64,000 nucleotides of DNA from Chlorocebus sabaeus (lineage: Eukaryota; Chordata; Mammalia; Primates; Cercopithecidae), in assembly GCF_047675955.1 (NCBI RefSeq), contig NC_132917.1, forward strand, positions 10,944,501-11,008,500, written 5' to 3'. Within the stretch, counting starts at the first letter, position 1. Every line of letters starts with the position of its first letter. Under the pieces are notes generated by a model. The model was not told the DNA's origin, searched no databases, and saw nothing but the letters and a program-made list of their open reading frames with translations. Shown here one piece after another: positions 1-9,840 of the stretch. A program made the position numbers and the translations under genes.

Positions 1-148
1 GACTGAGAATAGAACAAGAAAGATGAGCTTCAAAAGGAAATTTGTTTGTATGAATGAACAAGCGTTTAATGGGCTTCAGTGCTTCAGATTTGCCCACTGA
101 GTCTTTATGCCCCTCCACAGCTCTGCAATGCTGCCCTCATTCTTATTC

Positions 149-149
<1 letters not shown>

Positions 150-189
<40 letters not shown>

Positions 190-190
190 T
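150..190. repeat. (TTTA)n microsatellite
   Basis: About ten TTTA/ATTT units directly precede the poly-T end of the antisense Alu that follows. It is most simply a mutated and expanded Alu tail. Confidence 0.9.
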
Positions 191-473
191 TTTTTTGACA
201 CAAGGTCTCACCCTGTTGCCCAGGCTGGAATGCAGTGATGCAATCTTGGCTCACTGCAGCCTCAACCTCCCAGGCTCAAGCGATTCTCCCACCTCAGCCT
301 CCTGAGTGGCTGGAACTACAGGCGCACACTACTGAGCCTGGCTAAGTTTTGCATTTGTTGTAGAGAAATCGTCTTACTATATTGTTCAGACTGGTCTCGA
401 ACTCCTGAGCTCAAGCATTCTCCCACCTCAGACTCCCCAAGTGCTGGGATTGCAGGTGTGAGCCGCTGCACCC
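191..473 (-). mobile_element. AluJ-type SINE, antisense
   Basis: Reads as the reverse complement of a full dimeric Alu: T-rich start, 'cccaggctgg', 'ggctcactgcagcctcaacc', then the left monomer ending 'gtgagccgctgcacc'. Many substitutions and CpG losses point to an old AluJ. It is non-coding and lies between the TTTA tract and a MIR fragment. Confidence 0.9.
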
Positions 474-476
474 TTA

Positions 477-590
477 TTCTTTACAGAAGGAGAGAAAAAG
501 CCTCTGAAAGGTTAGGAGAGCCGCTCAAGGTCACACATTTACTAACCAAAGTTGCTGGGACATGGACCCGAGCTTCTGACTTCATAGATG
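477..590 (+). mobile_element. MIR SINE fragment
   Basis: The order of weak matches follows the MIR core: a 'ctctgaaaggttag' block, 'ctcaaggtcacac', then the 'gggacatggacccgagcttctgac' region. It is old and degraded. The subfamily was not decided. Confidence 0.6.
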
Positions 591-1370
591 GGACCATTGC
601 TATCACTTTACAGCTGCAGTGTTTAAAAATTAAAAGTGAGGAAAAAGTTGAAGTCAGGAATTGGAGAGTAGAACTAAATAATATGGTTCCCTCAGAAGAG
701 CAAGAGGGACTCCAAGGATCTGTAGCCCTCCATGAAGGAAAAGCCGAAACCTAATTCTGGGAATTCAGTACTTCAAAGCAAATATTATGTATTTGCTGGC
801 ATGGTTTCTATTTTTAAAGGCAAACTTTTATGCCAGAAAACTTGTAATTAAAGCCCTTACAAGCAGTATCCATGACTGTATTCCAGTTGCCCAGGGAAAT
901 GCCCACCTCCCAGCTCAGCCCAGGCAGCAGGCTCTGAGGGGCTCTCCCACCCAGAGCCATGGAGACAAGATTTCAACGAAGATAAAGAGCCTGTGTATTT
1001 ATTTTTAAGGGATTTTAAAGTGGCATTCCCAAGACCAAATGCTGTTGCTTTTTAACCGTGCTGTCCCAAATCCATCTTCAGAAGGCAAGGAGACCCTGCA
1101 GAAACAGCTCACTCATGAGCACTGGAGGGCCAGGGGTTTGTCTGATTCAGCCCAGTTCTCTGTCTACACTGCAGGCACCCTGTGGTTTCAGACCAAGCAG
1201 CAAGGGCTTGAGTGGAGAGCAGTTTTCAAAATCAGAGAAAAGTTCAGATGACTGAATTTTAAGCCAAGCCCAAAGATCAACACAATTCTTTTCTGTCGGG
1301 ATCAGACCCCACCTTCTAAGCAAGGTTCTGCTCAAGGAATCCTGCAGGTCTCTGGATGGAGCAGCTGGGG
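591..1370. other. No gene seen; unique sequence
   Basis: I recognise no repeat or gene here. Around 790-900 the sequence is AT-rich with homeodomain-like TAAT cores and few CpGs. The open frames are under 100 codons, overlap in several phases and resemble nothing known. Confidence 0.5.
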
Positions 1371-1375
1371 AATAC

Positions 1376-1628
1376 TGGGAAGAACACTGGATTTGGAGTC
1401 AGACTAACTGGCTCAGCCAGTCCAACCTCCGATTGGCTAGCACCATGCTCGCATACGTGAATGTCTTCCTGTCTGAGACTCAGTTTCTTTCCTGGTAAAA
1501 TAATGCAATTTATAAATTACTCTGAAACTGCATAATTTATAAAGAAAATGAATTTATTTCTCCCAGCTGGGATAGAGAGAGATATGAAAAGCAAAAGTTA
1601 CATAATAGGTGCTCAATAAGCATTAATA
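1376..1628 (+). mobile_element. MIR SINE, nearly full span but degraded
   Basis: The 5' part, 'aacactggatttggagtcagac', is followed by 'gagactcagtttctttcctggtaaaat' and ends with 'taggtgctcaataagcatta'. These are the conserved landmarks of MIR in the right order. The middle, about 1510-1590, is divergent and may hold a small insertion. Confidence 0.65.
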
Positions 1629-1892
1629 CCTGTGGGGTAGGTGATAGAGTCTGAAGCTCTGCATTTGAATTCTCTGTTTTGCTCCTTGCCCACTGTGTGG
1701 CCCTGGCCAAGGTTGGACCTTAGTGCTCATCCGGGTAAGAATGGGGCCAATGGTCTCCAGCTCACACGGCTCCTGGGGAGGTGAGAGGAGAGCATGAACA
1801 AGACCTGCATGATGGGGTTTCCACGTCTCTGTTTTCCAGTGTGCAACATCCAACCCACCTATTGAGAAAGGAATTGACCTGGAATGGCTTAC

Positions 1893-2225
1893 TTTTGTAT
1901 TCGTCTGTTCTCGTACTGCTAGTTGGCTCACAATTCCACAGGCTGCACAGGAAGCATGCTGTGGAGGCCTCAGGAAATTTACAATATGGTGGAAGATGAA
2001 GAGGAAGCAAGCACATCTTACCACGGCAGAGCAGGGGAGAGAGTGCGAAGGAGGAAGCGCTACAATCTTTGAAACAACCAGATCTCATAAGAACTCACTC
2101 CCTGTCATGAGAATAGCAAGAGGGAATCCACCTCCATGATCCGGTCACCTCCCACCAGGTCCCTCCAACACTGAGGATTACAATTCAACATGAGATTTGG
2201 GTGGGGACACAGAGCCTGCTTTCCA
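1893..2225 (-). mobile_element. MaLR (MST/THE1-type) LTR, antisense, internally deleted
   Basis: Starts like the reverse complement of a MaLR LTR end ('tattcgtctgttctcgtactgct') and jumps straight to 'ttggctcacaattccacaggc', so about 40 bp of consensus is missing. It continues through 'gatctcataagaactcactc' and 'cctcccaccaggtccctcc' to 'acatgagatttgggtgggg'. It is a solitary LTR remnant with no internal region or coding capacity. Confidence 0.75.
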
Positions 2226-3104
2226 TGGCTCGCCTCTCTGGGGTAGACGAGGGAGGACCAGAGAGGTTTCCTTATGTGAGGGCCTGTGGCTTCTCTGGCC
2301 CAACCTGAATGCCTAGAAGTGCTCTCTGTGTTGCTATTGCTCTTGCTAGTGCTTGCCTGGGTTCCCATGAAGATCTTAAGGGGCTCTCTCCCTGCTCCTC
2401 CCAAAATAGTTCATATGGCTCCAGCTCAGTCTCTTTAACCCCAGGGATGGTCCCGCAAGCAGTCAGGCACCAGCCATACAGCTCAGGCCTAGACACCTTC
2501 CTCCAAGTCTGTTGAATGCACATTGGCTCAAGTAGCCTTTCCCACTGGTGGAGATCCAGGCCACGCCACCGTCTCCCCATCATACCCTGCCATCTCTGCT
2601 TCTCTTTTCTCCTGCTCACAGCGTCAGATCAGACCGATCAGCCAGCAACTGAACAGATGCCCCCAGAAGGCAGAATGCAGTCTCCCCTGCCTGCAGGCAT
2701 CCCTGGAATTTACAAACAATTCTTGTAGAGACCCCTTCCCTTGGTTTTGGGGAGGAAAACCTATCAGTTCTCAGAAACAGCAGGTGACTTCTTGCTGTGT
2801 AGAAAATCTCAGGGGGCATACAGTCCAGGCTTCAGGTCTGCCCGGAGCAATCCTGCTCACAGCTGTCAGCTCCTCCACCACCTGGCTTGGGAAAAGATGG
2901 AGAGGGTTGGCCAGGAAAGGCCGCAGCGTGCATCTGGAGGCTACGGAGCACCGTCACATAGCGGTACCCAGTTCCGTCTCTAGCCACACAGTCTCCCTGT
3001 CTCCTTCATCCCCCAGGCTGGCTGGGCTGGGCAAGGAACCCCATCTTCACAGGCATACCTCCTTTTTCTTCTTCCTCATGGATTTTTAACCTCTGTTCCC
3101 CAGC
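2226..3104. other. No gene seen; unique sequence
   Basis: Moderately GC-rich unique DNA. A 188-codon open frame (2523-3089, +) lacks any recognisable domain. A pyrimidine tract ending in CAG near 2600-2620 resembles a splice acceptor, but no exon structure supports it. Confidence 0.45.
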
Positions 3105-3300
3105 ATTCATTTTTTCCTTCATTCATTCCACAGACATCAAGGGAGTACTTATACTGGATCAAGTCTTCTGTTGGGCCTTGGGAATATGGTGAGCAATAAA
3201 TGATGCATCTGCCTTCAAGCCCAGTGGAGGAAACAGATAGATGGTAGAACAAACTAGCAAATGGAATGCCGTCGCCCTCATTAGAGAAAAGGAAGATAGT
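3105..3300 (+). mobile_element. L2 LINE 3' fragment
   Basis: The series 'ttcattcattccacagacatc', a 'gggccttgggaatatggtgag' block and 'aagcccagtggaggaaacag' follows the 3' region of L2. The element is ancient and about 200 bp remains. Confidence 0.6.
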
Positions 3301-4050
3301 AGAATTTAATCAGAATGAGCACATCAGAAATGGGACCCATTTCACCAGGTATCAAAGAGACAAGTCATCAACAATTATGCTGTTCCTCTGGGATGGCAGC
3401 CAGGCCAGCCAGGCAGGAAACAGCCTAAAACTCTATCACTGGGGTCTGTCGTTCCAAAAAGGGGCAAACCCAGAGCCAAAGGGAGACACAGACCTTCCTA
3501 TCTCTGAGGTTAGACCATGGTGCCTCCAAGAAATACGAATGCGTGCCCTTGGTAAGGTGTGCTCACTTCTAGTTGACTTTATTAAGCAAGTCAGTTACCA
3601 CTTTCTCTAAGGAGGAAATGGAACCAGAACTGGAACACTCACATTTCCTTCTGCCCATGGACCTAGAGCCAACCACCCCAGCCTGCTATGCCTGAGCATC
3701 TAGGCAGAGAAGAGCTGGAGGTGAAAGAGATAGGTCAGGCGTCAGGGGAGCACCTGCTGGTGAAGCATTGTCTCAAGGCAGCACAGGGTACAGTCAGGTA
3801 ACCAGCACAGCAGTTTGGCAACAGGATCTACTTCTGGGGAAGCCCTCAGGAAGCAGTGGTCCTGCTTCAGCCTTGCCATGCCCTCTAGGCTTTGCCTCCT
3901 CTCCTTTGGAAAGAAGAGTGTGCCTCATCTTGTAATCCAGTGGTACTGACCTGGTACAAGCTGATGGGGTGGGGGCCAGGGTGCGCTTGGGATGGGGCTA
4001 TCATCCTTGCAAACCTCAGCAGAGGACAGACTGATTGATGGAGCATGTTT
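3301..4050. other. Unique sequence containing a 39-bp copied segment
   Basis: No repeat or gene is recognised apart from bases 3816-3854, which are identical to bases 5806-5844 inside a MaLR LTR (see findings). Confidence 0.5.
3816..3854 (+). repeat. 39-bp exact direct repeat, copy 1
   Basis: Identical over 39 bp to 5806-5844, in the same orientation and 1990 bp upstream. The flanks differ at once on both sides. Copy 2 sits in its proper place within an LTR, so this copy is probably the derived one. Confidence 0.9.
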
Positions 4051-4054
4051 CCAC

Positions 4055-4319
4055 TGTCTTAGCCATTTTCTCTTGCTTATAACAGAATGCCTGAAATTGG
4101 GTAACTTATAAAGAAAAGTAATTTATTTCTTACATTTCTAGAGGCTGCAATGTCCAAGGTCAAGGGGCTGTATCTGGCAAAGGCCTTCTTGCTGGTGGGG
4201 ACTCTGCAGAGTCCTGAGGCAATGCAGGGCATCACACGGTGAAGGGGCTGAGTGTCCCAACTCAGGTCTCTCTATTCTTGTAAAGCCACCAGTTCCCCTC
4301 TCATGATAACCCATTGCAA
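4055..4319 (-). mobile_element. MLT1-type LTR, antisense, first part
   Basis: Reads as a reversed MLT1-class LTR: 'gtcttagccattttctcttgcttataacag', a 'gggtaacttataaagaaaag' block, 'ggaggctg'-like text, then 'ctctcatgataacccattg'. It resumes at about 5040 after an inserted block. Confidence 0.65.
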
Positions 4320-5040
4320 AAGAAAATAAAATCCTAAGTCCCTCAACTGATGGAAGAAACCCCCTCTCAGCCAAGGGGACTGAAGAAAAACCTTAGAAAG
4401 ACCTGAGCTCCCAGCCATGACAGGACAGGAGGTTAGATCTGCCTCTTTCTCCCCACTCCTTCACTAACCACTTTTCTTTCCTTAGGGATAAACAGAAACC
4501 AACCCTTTTGAAAGATGTGCTCTGCTGTTGATGTCAACCAACCTGCTGATACCCATCCTCCATTCTGCAGTTTTAACGCAGCACCCAACCAGCATTCCTT
4601 TTTGATAAGAGCCCACTGGCCATGGAATCGTTCCGTCCAGTCTGCAGAGCTGCACACAGAGGGTCTTCGTGTCTCCGCTTCACCTTTTGATGTATAGGGC
4701 CTAATTATAACACATTTAAAAGTTTCTCCCTCTCCATCGCAAAGAGAACATGGGATGTGTGTAACATACATTTTGACTTACTATGCATGTACCCACTTCC
4801 CCCTTGTGAATATTCATAGCTCCTCCTATAGCCTGCTGAATAGGTACACTTAGCCCACACGTTCAGCACAAATTCCTGTCTCGTAACTTCCTCCCTAAAG
4901 GGATTGCTTTTCCGTTCAGCCGTAGGCTCCAGTTTCTGCCTGCAGGTCGTGGTACCCTTCTTCAGAAATAAAACCCTCCTTTCTAAGTTTATAGATTTTG
5001 TGACCTTTTTAGTTCACACCATGATTCCATCATTCTATGA
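4320..5040 (+). mobile_element. LTR-like insertion (ERV class I type, family not assigned)
   Basis: About 700 bp separates the two halves of an MLT1-type LTR, so it is an insertion. It may begin near 4349 with TG ('tgatggaagaaaccccctctc') and has an AATAAA at about 4969. No coding region is present. It resembles MER4/LTR8-like LTRs from memory only, and no clear target duplication was found. Confidence 0.5.
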
Positions 5041-5165
5041 ATGGGTTAATCCATTTATGAGGGCAGAGCCTCATGATCCAAGCACCTCTCAAAGGTTCCA
5101 CCTCTCAACACTGAGGATCAGGTTTCAACACAAGTTTTAGCAGGGACAAATATTCAAACCACGGC
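5041..5165 (-). mobile_element. MLT1-type LTR, antisense, second part
   Basis: Continues the LTR of 4055-4319: 'ttaatccatttatgagggcag', 'gcctcatgatccaagcacctc', 'gttccacctctcaacac', then 'gggacaaatattcaaacca'. The continuity proves the intervening block is an insertion. Confidence 0.65.
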
Positions 5166-5564
5166 ATCCACAATCCCCAGCCCTCTGTGTATAGTGGTGT
5201 GGGGTTATCTTTGTTAGAGAAAGCCATGAGGGACTCTTCCCCCAGGACCCTGATTAGATCTCAAGTTCTAGCGACAAAAAGACTCTAAATCAAAATTGTC
5301 CCCCACAAAGTGATAGGGTCTCATCCTACGGAATGGAAACTGGAATTGGCCGGGGAAACACCAGGGTCATATAAGCAACTCAGTGAAATAAACCTTTGTG
5401 TGTGCTCAGAGAGAAGTCTACCCAGGGACCTACAGGAAGTCACGTTTCCCTGAAGGAATTCCTAAGAATTCTTCCTCAGAGGATGTGGCCTACAGCTAGC
5501 TGAATCTAGAAAGCTCAGCAGAAAGAGAAGAACATTCCCAACAAAAAAGATACCTTAAATCACC
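5166..5564. other. No gene seen
   Basis: Unassigned sequence between old repeats. Only short open frames are present. Confidence 0.4.
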
Positions 5565-5695
5565 CATTTATTCGTTCTCTCAACAAACACCCCGAGTGCC
5601 TACAAGGGACACCACGATGGGTCGGTGTTGGCTTCTATTCTCCAGAAACTCACAGCCTAGTGGGGAGGGATGGGTAATCAGAGTTATCTGGGATG
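5565..5695 (+). mobile_element. L2 LINE fragment
   Basis: 'cccatttattcgttctctcaacaaacacc', 'gagtgcctacaagggacacc' and 'ctccagaaactcacagcctagtgggg' match the spaced landmarks of the L2 3' region. Confidence 0.6.
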
Positions 5696-5701
5696 ATAGC
5701 G

Positions 5702-6110
5702 TGTTCGTCTGTTTTGCATTGCTATGAAGGAATAATTGAGGCTGGGTAATTTATAAAGCAAAGAGATTTATTTGGCTCATGGTTCTGCAGGCTGTATAAG
5801 AAGAATGGCAACAGGATCTACTTCTGGGGAAGCCCTCAGGAAGCTTTTAATCATGGGGGAAGGCAAAGGGGGAGCAGAGGTGAGAGAGGGAGACAAAGAA
5901 ACAGGGGAGGGGTGACACACTCTTTTAAACAGTCAGCTCTCGTGTGAACTAACAGAGTGACAACTCATTCATCACCAAGAGGATGGCACCAAGCCATTCT
6001 TGAGGGGTCCGCCCTCATGATCCAAATACCTCCCACCAGGCCTCGTCTCCAATGCTGGGGATCACATTTCAACATGAGGTTTGGAGGGGACAAATATCCA
6101 AATCATATCA
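5702..6110 (-). mobile_element. MaLR LTR (MST/MLT1 class), antisense, nearly complete
   Basis: Runs from 'tgttcgtctgttttgcattgc' through 'gggtaatttataaagcaaag', 'ggcaaagggggagcag' and 'cctcccaccaggcctcg' to 'aaatcatatca', the two expected LTR ends. It is about 409 bp with no internal region, so a solo LTR. Bases 5806-5844 also occur exactly at 3816-3854. Confidence 0.8.
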
Positions 6111-6339
6111 CACAGGAAGCAGTTTACAATGGAGGCTGTCCATGGTGCCACGGGGAAGTCAAGGGATCAAGCCCCTCCCCCTGCCTGCTCAAGGAATTCA
6201 GTACCTTCACCTGCCAGCAGGGGGCTGCAAAGGCTTCACATAGAAGGGTGAAAAGAACCGCTGCAGACAGGGATGAAGAGCAAAAAGAGTCTCGAATGCC
6301 AGACTGAAGATTCTGAAGCTGGGAGCCACATGCTTAGCC

Positions 6340-6985
6340 CTGCATGATAGAGAGCTCTCAGGCAACTACCTGGAAGGTGAAATAAGGAGAAACAAGATTA
6401 GTTAGGAGGCTGTTGTAACAGACTGAATGAAGGGAGGCGAAAGCATGAAGTTCTTCCAAAGGAGCTAAGAGAAAATTCAGGATGGGGGCAAATGCAAGAG
6501 CAGTGGTGTCACCAAACCCAACTGTGTCCATTTGCACCCACACAACAGAAAGCCAAACACAAAAGCACTGGCTTTTTGCAGTGAGGAAGGCATACTGTGA
6601 GTCAACTGAACAGAAGACAGGAGGAAACACTCAAATCTGTCTCCACAAGCTGGGGTTTGGGTTGGATTTTATAAGCATAGGGTAATGAAGTGTGATCTGA
6701 TTGGATCTTACAATAATGTGATGCCTGGAGGCGTGATCTGACTGGATCATGCGATGGGGTGATCCCAGGGCTCAATCTGATTGGATCCTGGATCTTGCTG
6801 CATACCATCCGCTTCTTAATTCAGTCCCTGCTCCTAGGTCCGAGCACTTAGGTTCTGCCCATGGGTGCATGCTTGGTTCATCCGGGCATACTCAGGTTAT
6901 GTGACCCTCAACCTGGGTGTCCATGGCAACTGCAAAACAACTCACAACTTTGTTACATAAAGGTTGAACCAAATTGGTCTGACGC
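6340..6985 (-). mobile_element. LTR-like block with tandem 40-bp units (unassigned)
   Basis: Not assigned to a named family. It has LTR-like character: a tandem array of roughly 40-bp units at 6692-6790, no coding capacity, and mixed composition between a MaLR LTR and a MIR. Orientation and edges are guesses. Confidence 0.35.
6692..6790. repeat. 40/41-bp tandem repeat, about 2.5 units
   Basis: Units start at 6692, 6733 and about 6773. Each opens with a form of 'gatctgattggatc', which contains ATTGG, an inverted CCAAT box (ACTGG in unit 2). Units 1 and 2 remain similar along their whole length. Such arrays are common in LTR enhancers. Confidence 0.7.
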
Positions 6986-7139
6986 AGTGATGGTGGCTGC
7001 CCTGCCATGCCGCGGCCCACCTGGAGGGTGAGGAACGGTGATTCATAGAGGACTGCTCAGCAGGTGCCCAGGGTTTGCCACTGGGTCACTCATCCCACCT
7101 TCGTGGTAACATGGTCAGGTGAACAAGTGGGGTGAATGT

Positions 7140-7255
7140 CCCCACGTGGACAGAGGCTGAGACGCCAAGAGAAGTGACTCACTGAAACCACACAGCAAGC
7201 CAACAACAGAGTCAGGACTCACTGCCCAGTGCACCTCTGCATCCACCCCTCTGCC
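7140..7255 (+). mobile_element. MIR SINE fragment
   Basis: 'gtggacagaggctgagacgcc', 'gaagtgactcactgaaacc', 'acacagcaagcc' and 'gagtcaggactc' fall in MIR core order. Diverged. Confidence 0.55.
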
Positions 7256-7319
7256 CTGCTGAGCCATCTCTGCTACAGAGTGCTAGAAGGTGGCATAACC
7301 CCTAGGGGACATGAGGTCT

Positions 7320-7553
7320 CCGAATCAATGAAGACATTTCTCCTCCCAGGAAATGGTATCCATGCATTTAAATTAGTATCTTTATAATCAGCTTAAGGGC
7401 ATTTTATTTTAATGTAGCAGCTGAGAGGCAAAATCAGGTCCCACTTTAAGTGCTACTAAAATCTGCTGTGTGGGCAGCTCTCCGATGTGGAAATGAAGCA
7501 CCCTTAACAGCCACCCACACAACAGCCTAATTTTCACTCAAGAGTCGCTATTG
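7320..7553. other. Unique AT-rich block, candidate conserved non-coding element
   Basis: Repeat-free, with TAAT-like cores and 'gtagcagctgag' containing the E-box CAGCTG. Function is not shown by the sequence. The tract of 13 A's at about 7554 follows. Confidence 0.3.
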
Positions 7554-7599
7554 AAAAAAAAAAAAAAGTGACTCAAAACTACCAGCAACTTTGAATTTA

Positions 7600-8205
7600 A
7601 CTTCTGAAAACCTTCAGCTGATGGAATGGGGAGATCGTCCAAGAAGGCAGACTGAAGACCCCAGGGCCGGTGGGACTGGCCCCAGCTGCAGGCCTGGCCG
7701 AGGTCTTGCATGGGGGTTCTGCAGTCCACGCTACACCTCAGTCACCATCACAGGGATGAGGGGCGTGCGAGGCCAGCCCTGGGCCCACGTCGACACCTGC
7801 CCCCGGAACCGCAGTTGTAAACGCACCATTCTGGCGGGCAGCCGGGCAGGTCCTAGAGGAGGCAAAGTCGGCTACGATGCTGTTCCCAGACCCAGGAGAA
7901 AGCCGATTCCTTCTCTGCCTCCACTACAGCTCTCTCTCTCTGCCGGCTCATGGCCTCCTGCCGGGTCACTGGGACAGTTTGTCATGGCCTTCCTGCCTCC
8001 AGCTGTTGCTGCCAGGCTCCTCTTCCCAGGGATGCTTTGGTCCCTGAAGCAGAAGTTGAGTCTCGCCGTTTCCCCAGTCCCTGTGAAGAGTCTCAGGCCC
8101 TCTGGACCCCGCCTTCTCCCTGCTTGGCCCTGCCCCAGGTACAGCTGGCCTTTCCGGGATGGCTTCACAGGGGTTAACGAGGTCACATGGCCTAAGCGCT
8201 ATAAA
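7600..8205. promoter_or_regulatory. GC-rich, CpG-bearing stretch (weak CpG-island candidate)
   Basis: CpGs are clearly denser than in the surroundings (about two dozen by eye between 7620 and 8150, a rough count). No Alu or other repeat explains them. A 295-codon frame (7591-8478, +) crosses it but ends in lysine-rich poly-A translation and shows no domain. I see no TATA box or splice pattern, so promoter activity is only a possibility. Confidence 0.3.
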
Positions 8206-8221
8206 CACACTTTGGAAGTAA

Positions 8222-8262
8222 AAATTAAAAAAAAAAAAATTAAAAAAAAATTTTTTAAAAGG
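8222..8262. repeat. A-rich low-complexity tract
   Basis: Runs of A interrupted by TT and followed by T's. No Alu or L1 body lies directly upstream, so its origin is unclear. Confidence 0.8.
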
Positions 8263-9510
8263 CTGTGCAAAGGTAATCTGCTGTTATTTAGAGAAACAAA
8301 GCAAACAACCAGGACGGATCAGAGAACCTTTCCCAAGGTTTTGCAGATGGGTGGCTGCACATGGGCCATGAAGCATGCTCACACGTGCCAGTGGCCTGCA
8401 CGTGACCCTGAACTGGGCACCGCCCTCCGACAGGGGGAGACATGCACACAGAATGACAGAAGTAGAAGCAACTTCTGAACCTGGGCTTTTAGCATGCTTT
8501 GTGGGTAAGGACGTTCTGACGCTTACTTTGGGATCAGAGAGCCGTCTTGAGGGTCTCCACTTTAACCCCTGGTGTGTTGCTGCCCTCTCCCTCCGCCGCC
8601 CCATCCCCGCAGCTCCACATTTCAAGAGGCCAGATTTTGAAAGAGACCAGCTGCTTTTTATTTTGTAAGATCCATAGGGTGTTTGGGTGTGTGACAGAAA
8701 GAGAGAGACAGAGACAGGAAGAGGGAGAGAGAACCGTATTCACATATGGTTTTTAAAAATCAAACAATCAGGAGTGATATTTTAAAAATTCAATGTCTCC
8801 CATTGTCCCCACCCTCCAGTCTGGTCCCAAGGTTCTTCTGTCCCACCATGACGGGAATAACACAGGTCTGCCTCTGTTTTGTCGGTTACGTCCCCACTCA
8901 AAGATGAATCACTTCGCTCACAGCATCTCCTACCTTCCTTATCTTCCTTCCAGAATTGTTTAGTTAGAACAACAGTTTTTGTTTCATTAATTTAATATCT
9001 TTAGCTCTAAAAATATACAGAAACCTCCACCTCTTGTTCTACCAATGATACAGGCGCATTTTCTAATTTCCTATTATGTAAGGTGAAGGAAATTATGTTC
9101 CCCCACCTGCACCTCCTCCTCCGTCTGCCCAGCCCCCACCCACCCTGGCTTTTCATTTGTCAGGTCTTAGCCTACTCAGTTTTGTTCTGTATCTATCATG
9201 GATTCCCATTAATTAAATCGTGAATTGATGACTGAATCGCCTATTGGTTAATTCTAAAAGCTAAAGCCAATAAAGGTTATAATACTATCATTAGACAAGT
9301 ACTGTTTTCTGCAAAGTAGTGTCATTTGCTTTGTAGAGATGAAAACATAATTCCATATGTTTCCATTACTAGGTGCTTCCCCCAAACAAGGTGGCGACAC
9401 CATGCTGGGGAGGGACCCCTCATCCCGTATCTCATATTCACTGTCACCTCACACTTGTGTGACCTCCATCAATGTCTTCTGACAAGGAATCAAGGAAATC
9501 TAAAACGTGA
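8263..9510. other. No gene seen; unique sequence with a GA-rich patch
   Basis: Bases 8697-8733 are a GAGAGACAGAGA-like low-complexity patch. The remainder is unassigned, AT-rich after 8750, and carries only short chance frames. Confidence 0.45.
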
Positions 9511-9526
9511 GTTGAATCTGATACTT

Positions 9527-9828
9527 TTTTTTTTTTTTTTTTTTTGAGACGGAGTCTCGCTCTGTCGCCCAGGCTAGAGTGCAGTGGCCGGATCTCAGCT
9601 CACTGCAAGCTCCGCCTCCCGGGTTTATGCCATTCTCCTGCCTCAGCCTCCCGAGTAGCTGGGACTACAGGCGCCCGCCACCGTGCCCAGCTAGTTTTTT
9701 GTATTTTTTAGTAGAGACGGGGTTTCACCGTGTTAGCCAGGATGGTCTCGATCTCCTGACCTCATGATCCACCCGTCTCGGCCTCCCAAAGTGCTGGGAT
9801 TACAGGCTTGAGCCACTGCTCCCGGCCA
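9527..9828 (-). mobile_element. AluY of Old World monkey type (AluYR-like), antisense
   Basis: Full length with a 20-bp T tract and few substitutions. On the + strand it reads 'gtgcagtggccggatctcag' and ends with 'ttacaggcttgagccac', matching the cercopithecid AluYR lineage rather than human AluY. A 12-bp target duplication, aatctgatactt, lies at 9515-9526 and 9829-9840. It is a young insertion. Confidence 0.93.
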
Positions 9829-9840
9829 AATCTGATACTT

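Noticed and set aside
2523..3089. 188-codon open frame (+)
   Set aside because: No recognisable motif, and overlapping open frames on both strands suggest low stop density by chance.
7591..8478. 295-codon open frame (+)
   Set aside because: GC-rich DNA lengthens random frames. It has no domain, signal peptide or splice pattern, it contains a poly-Lys stretch from an A-rich tract, and other frames in the same span are also open.
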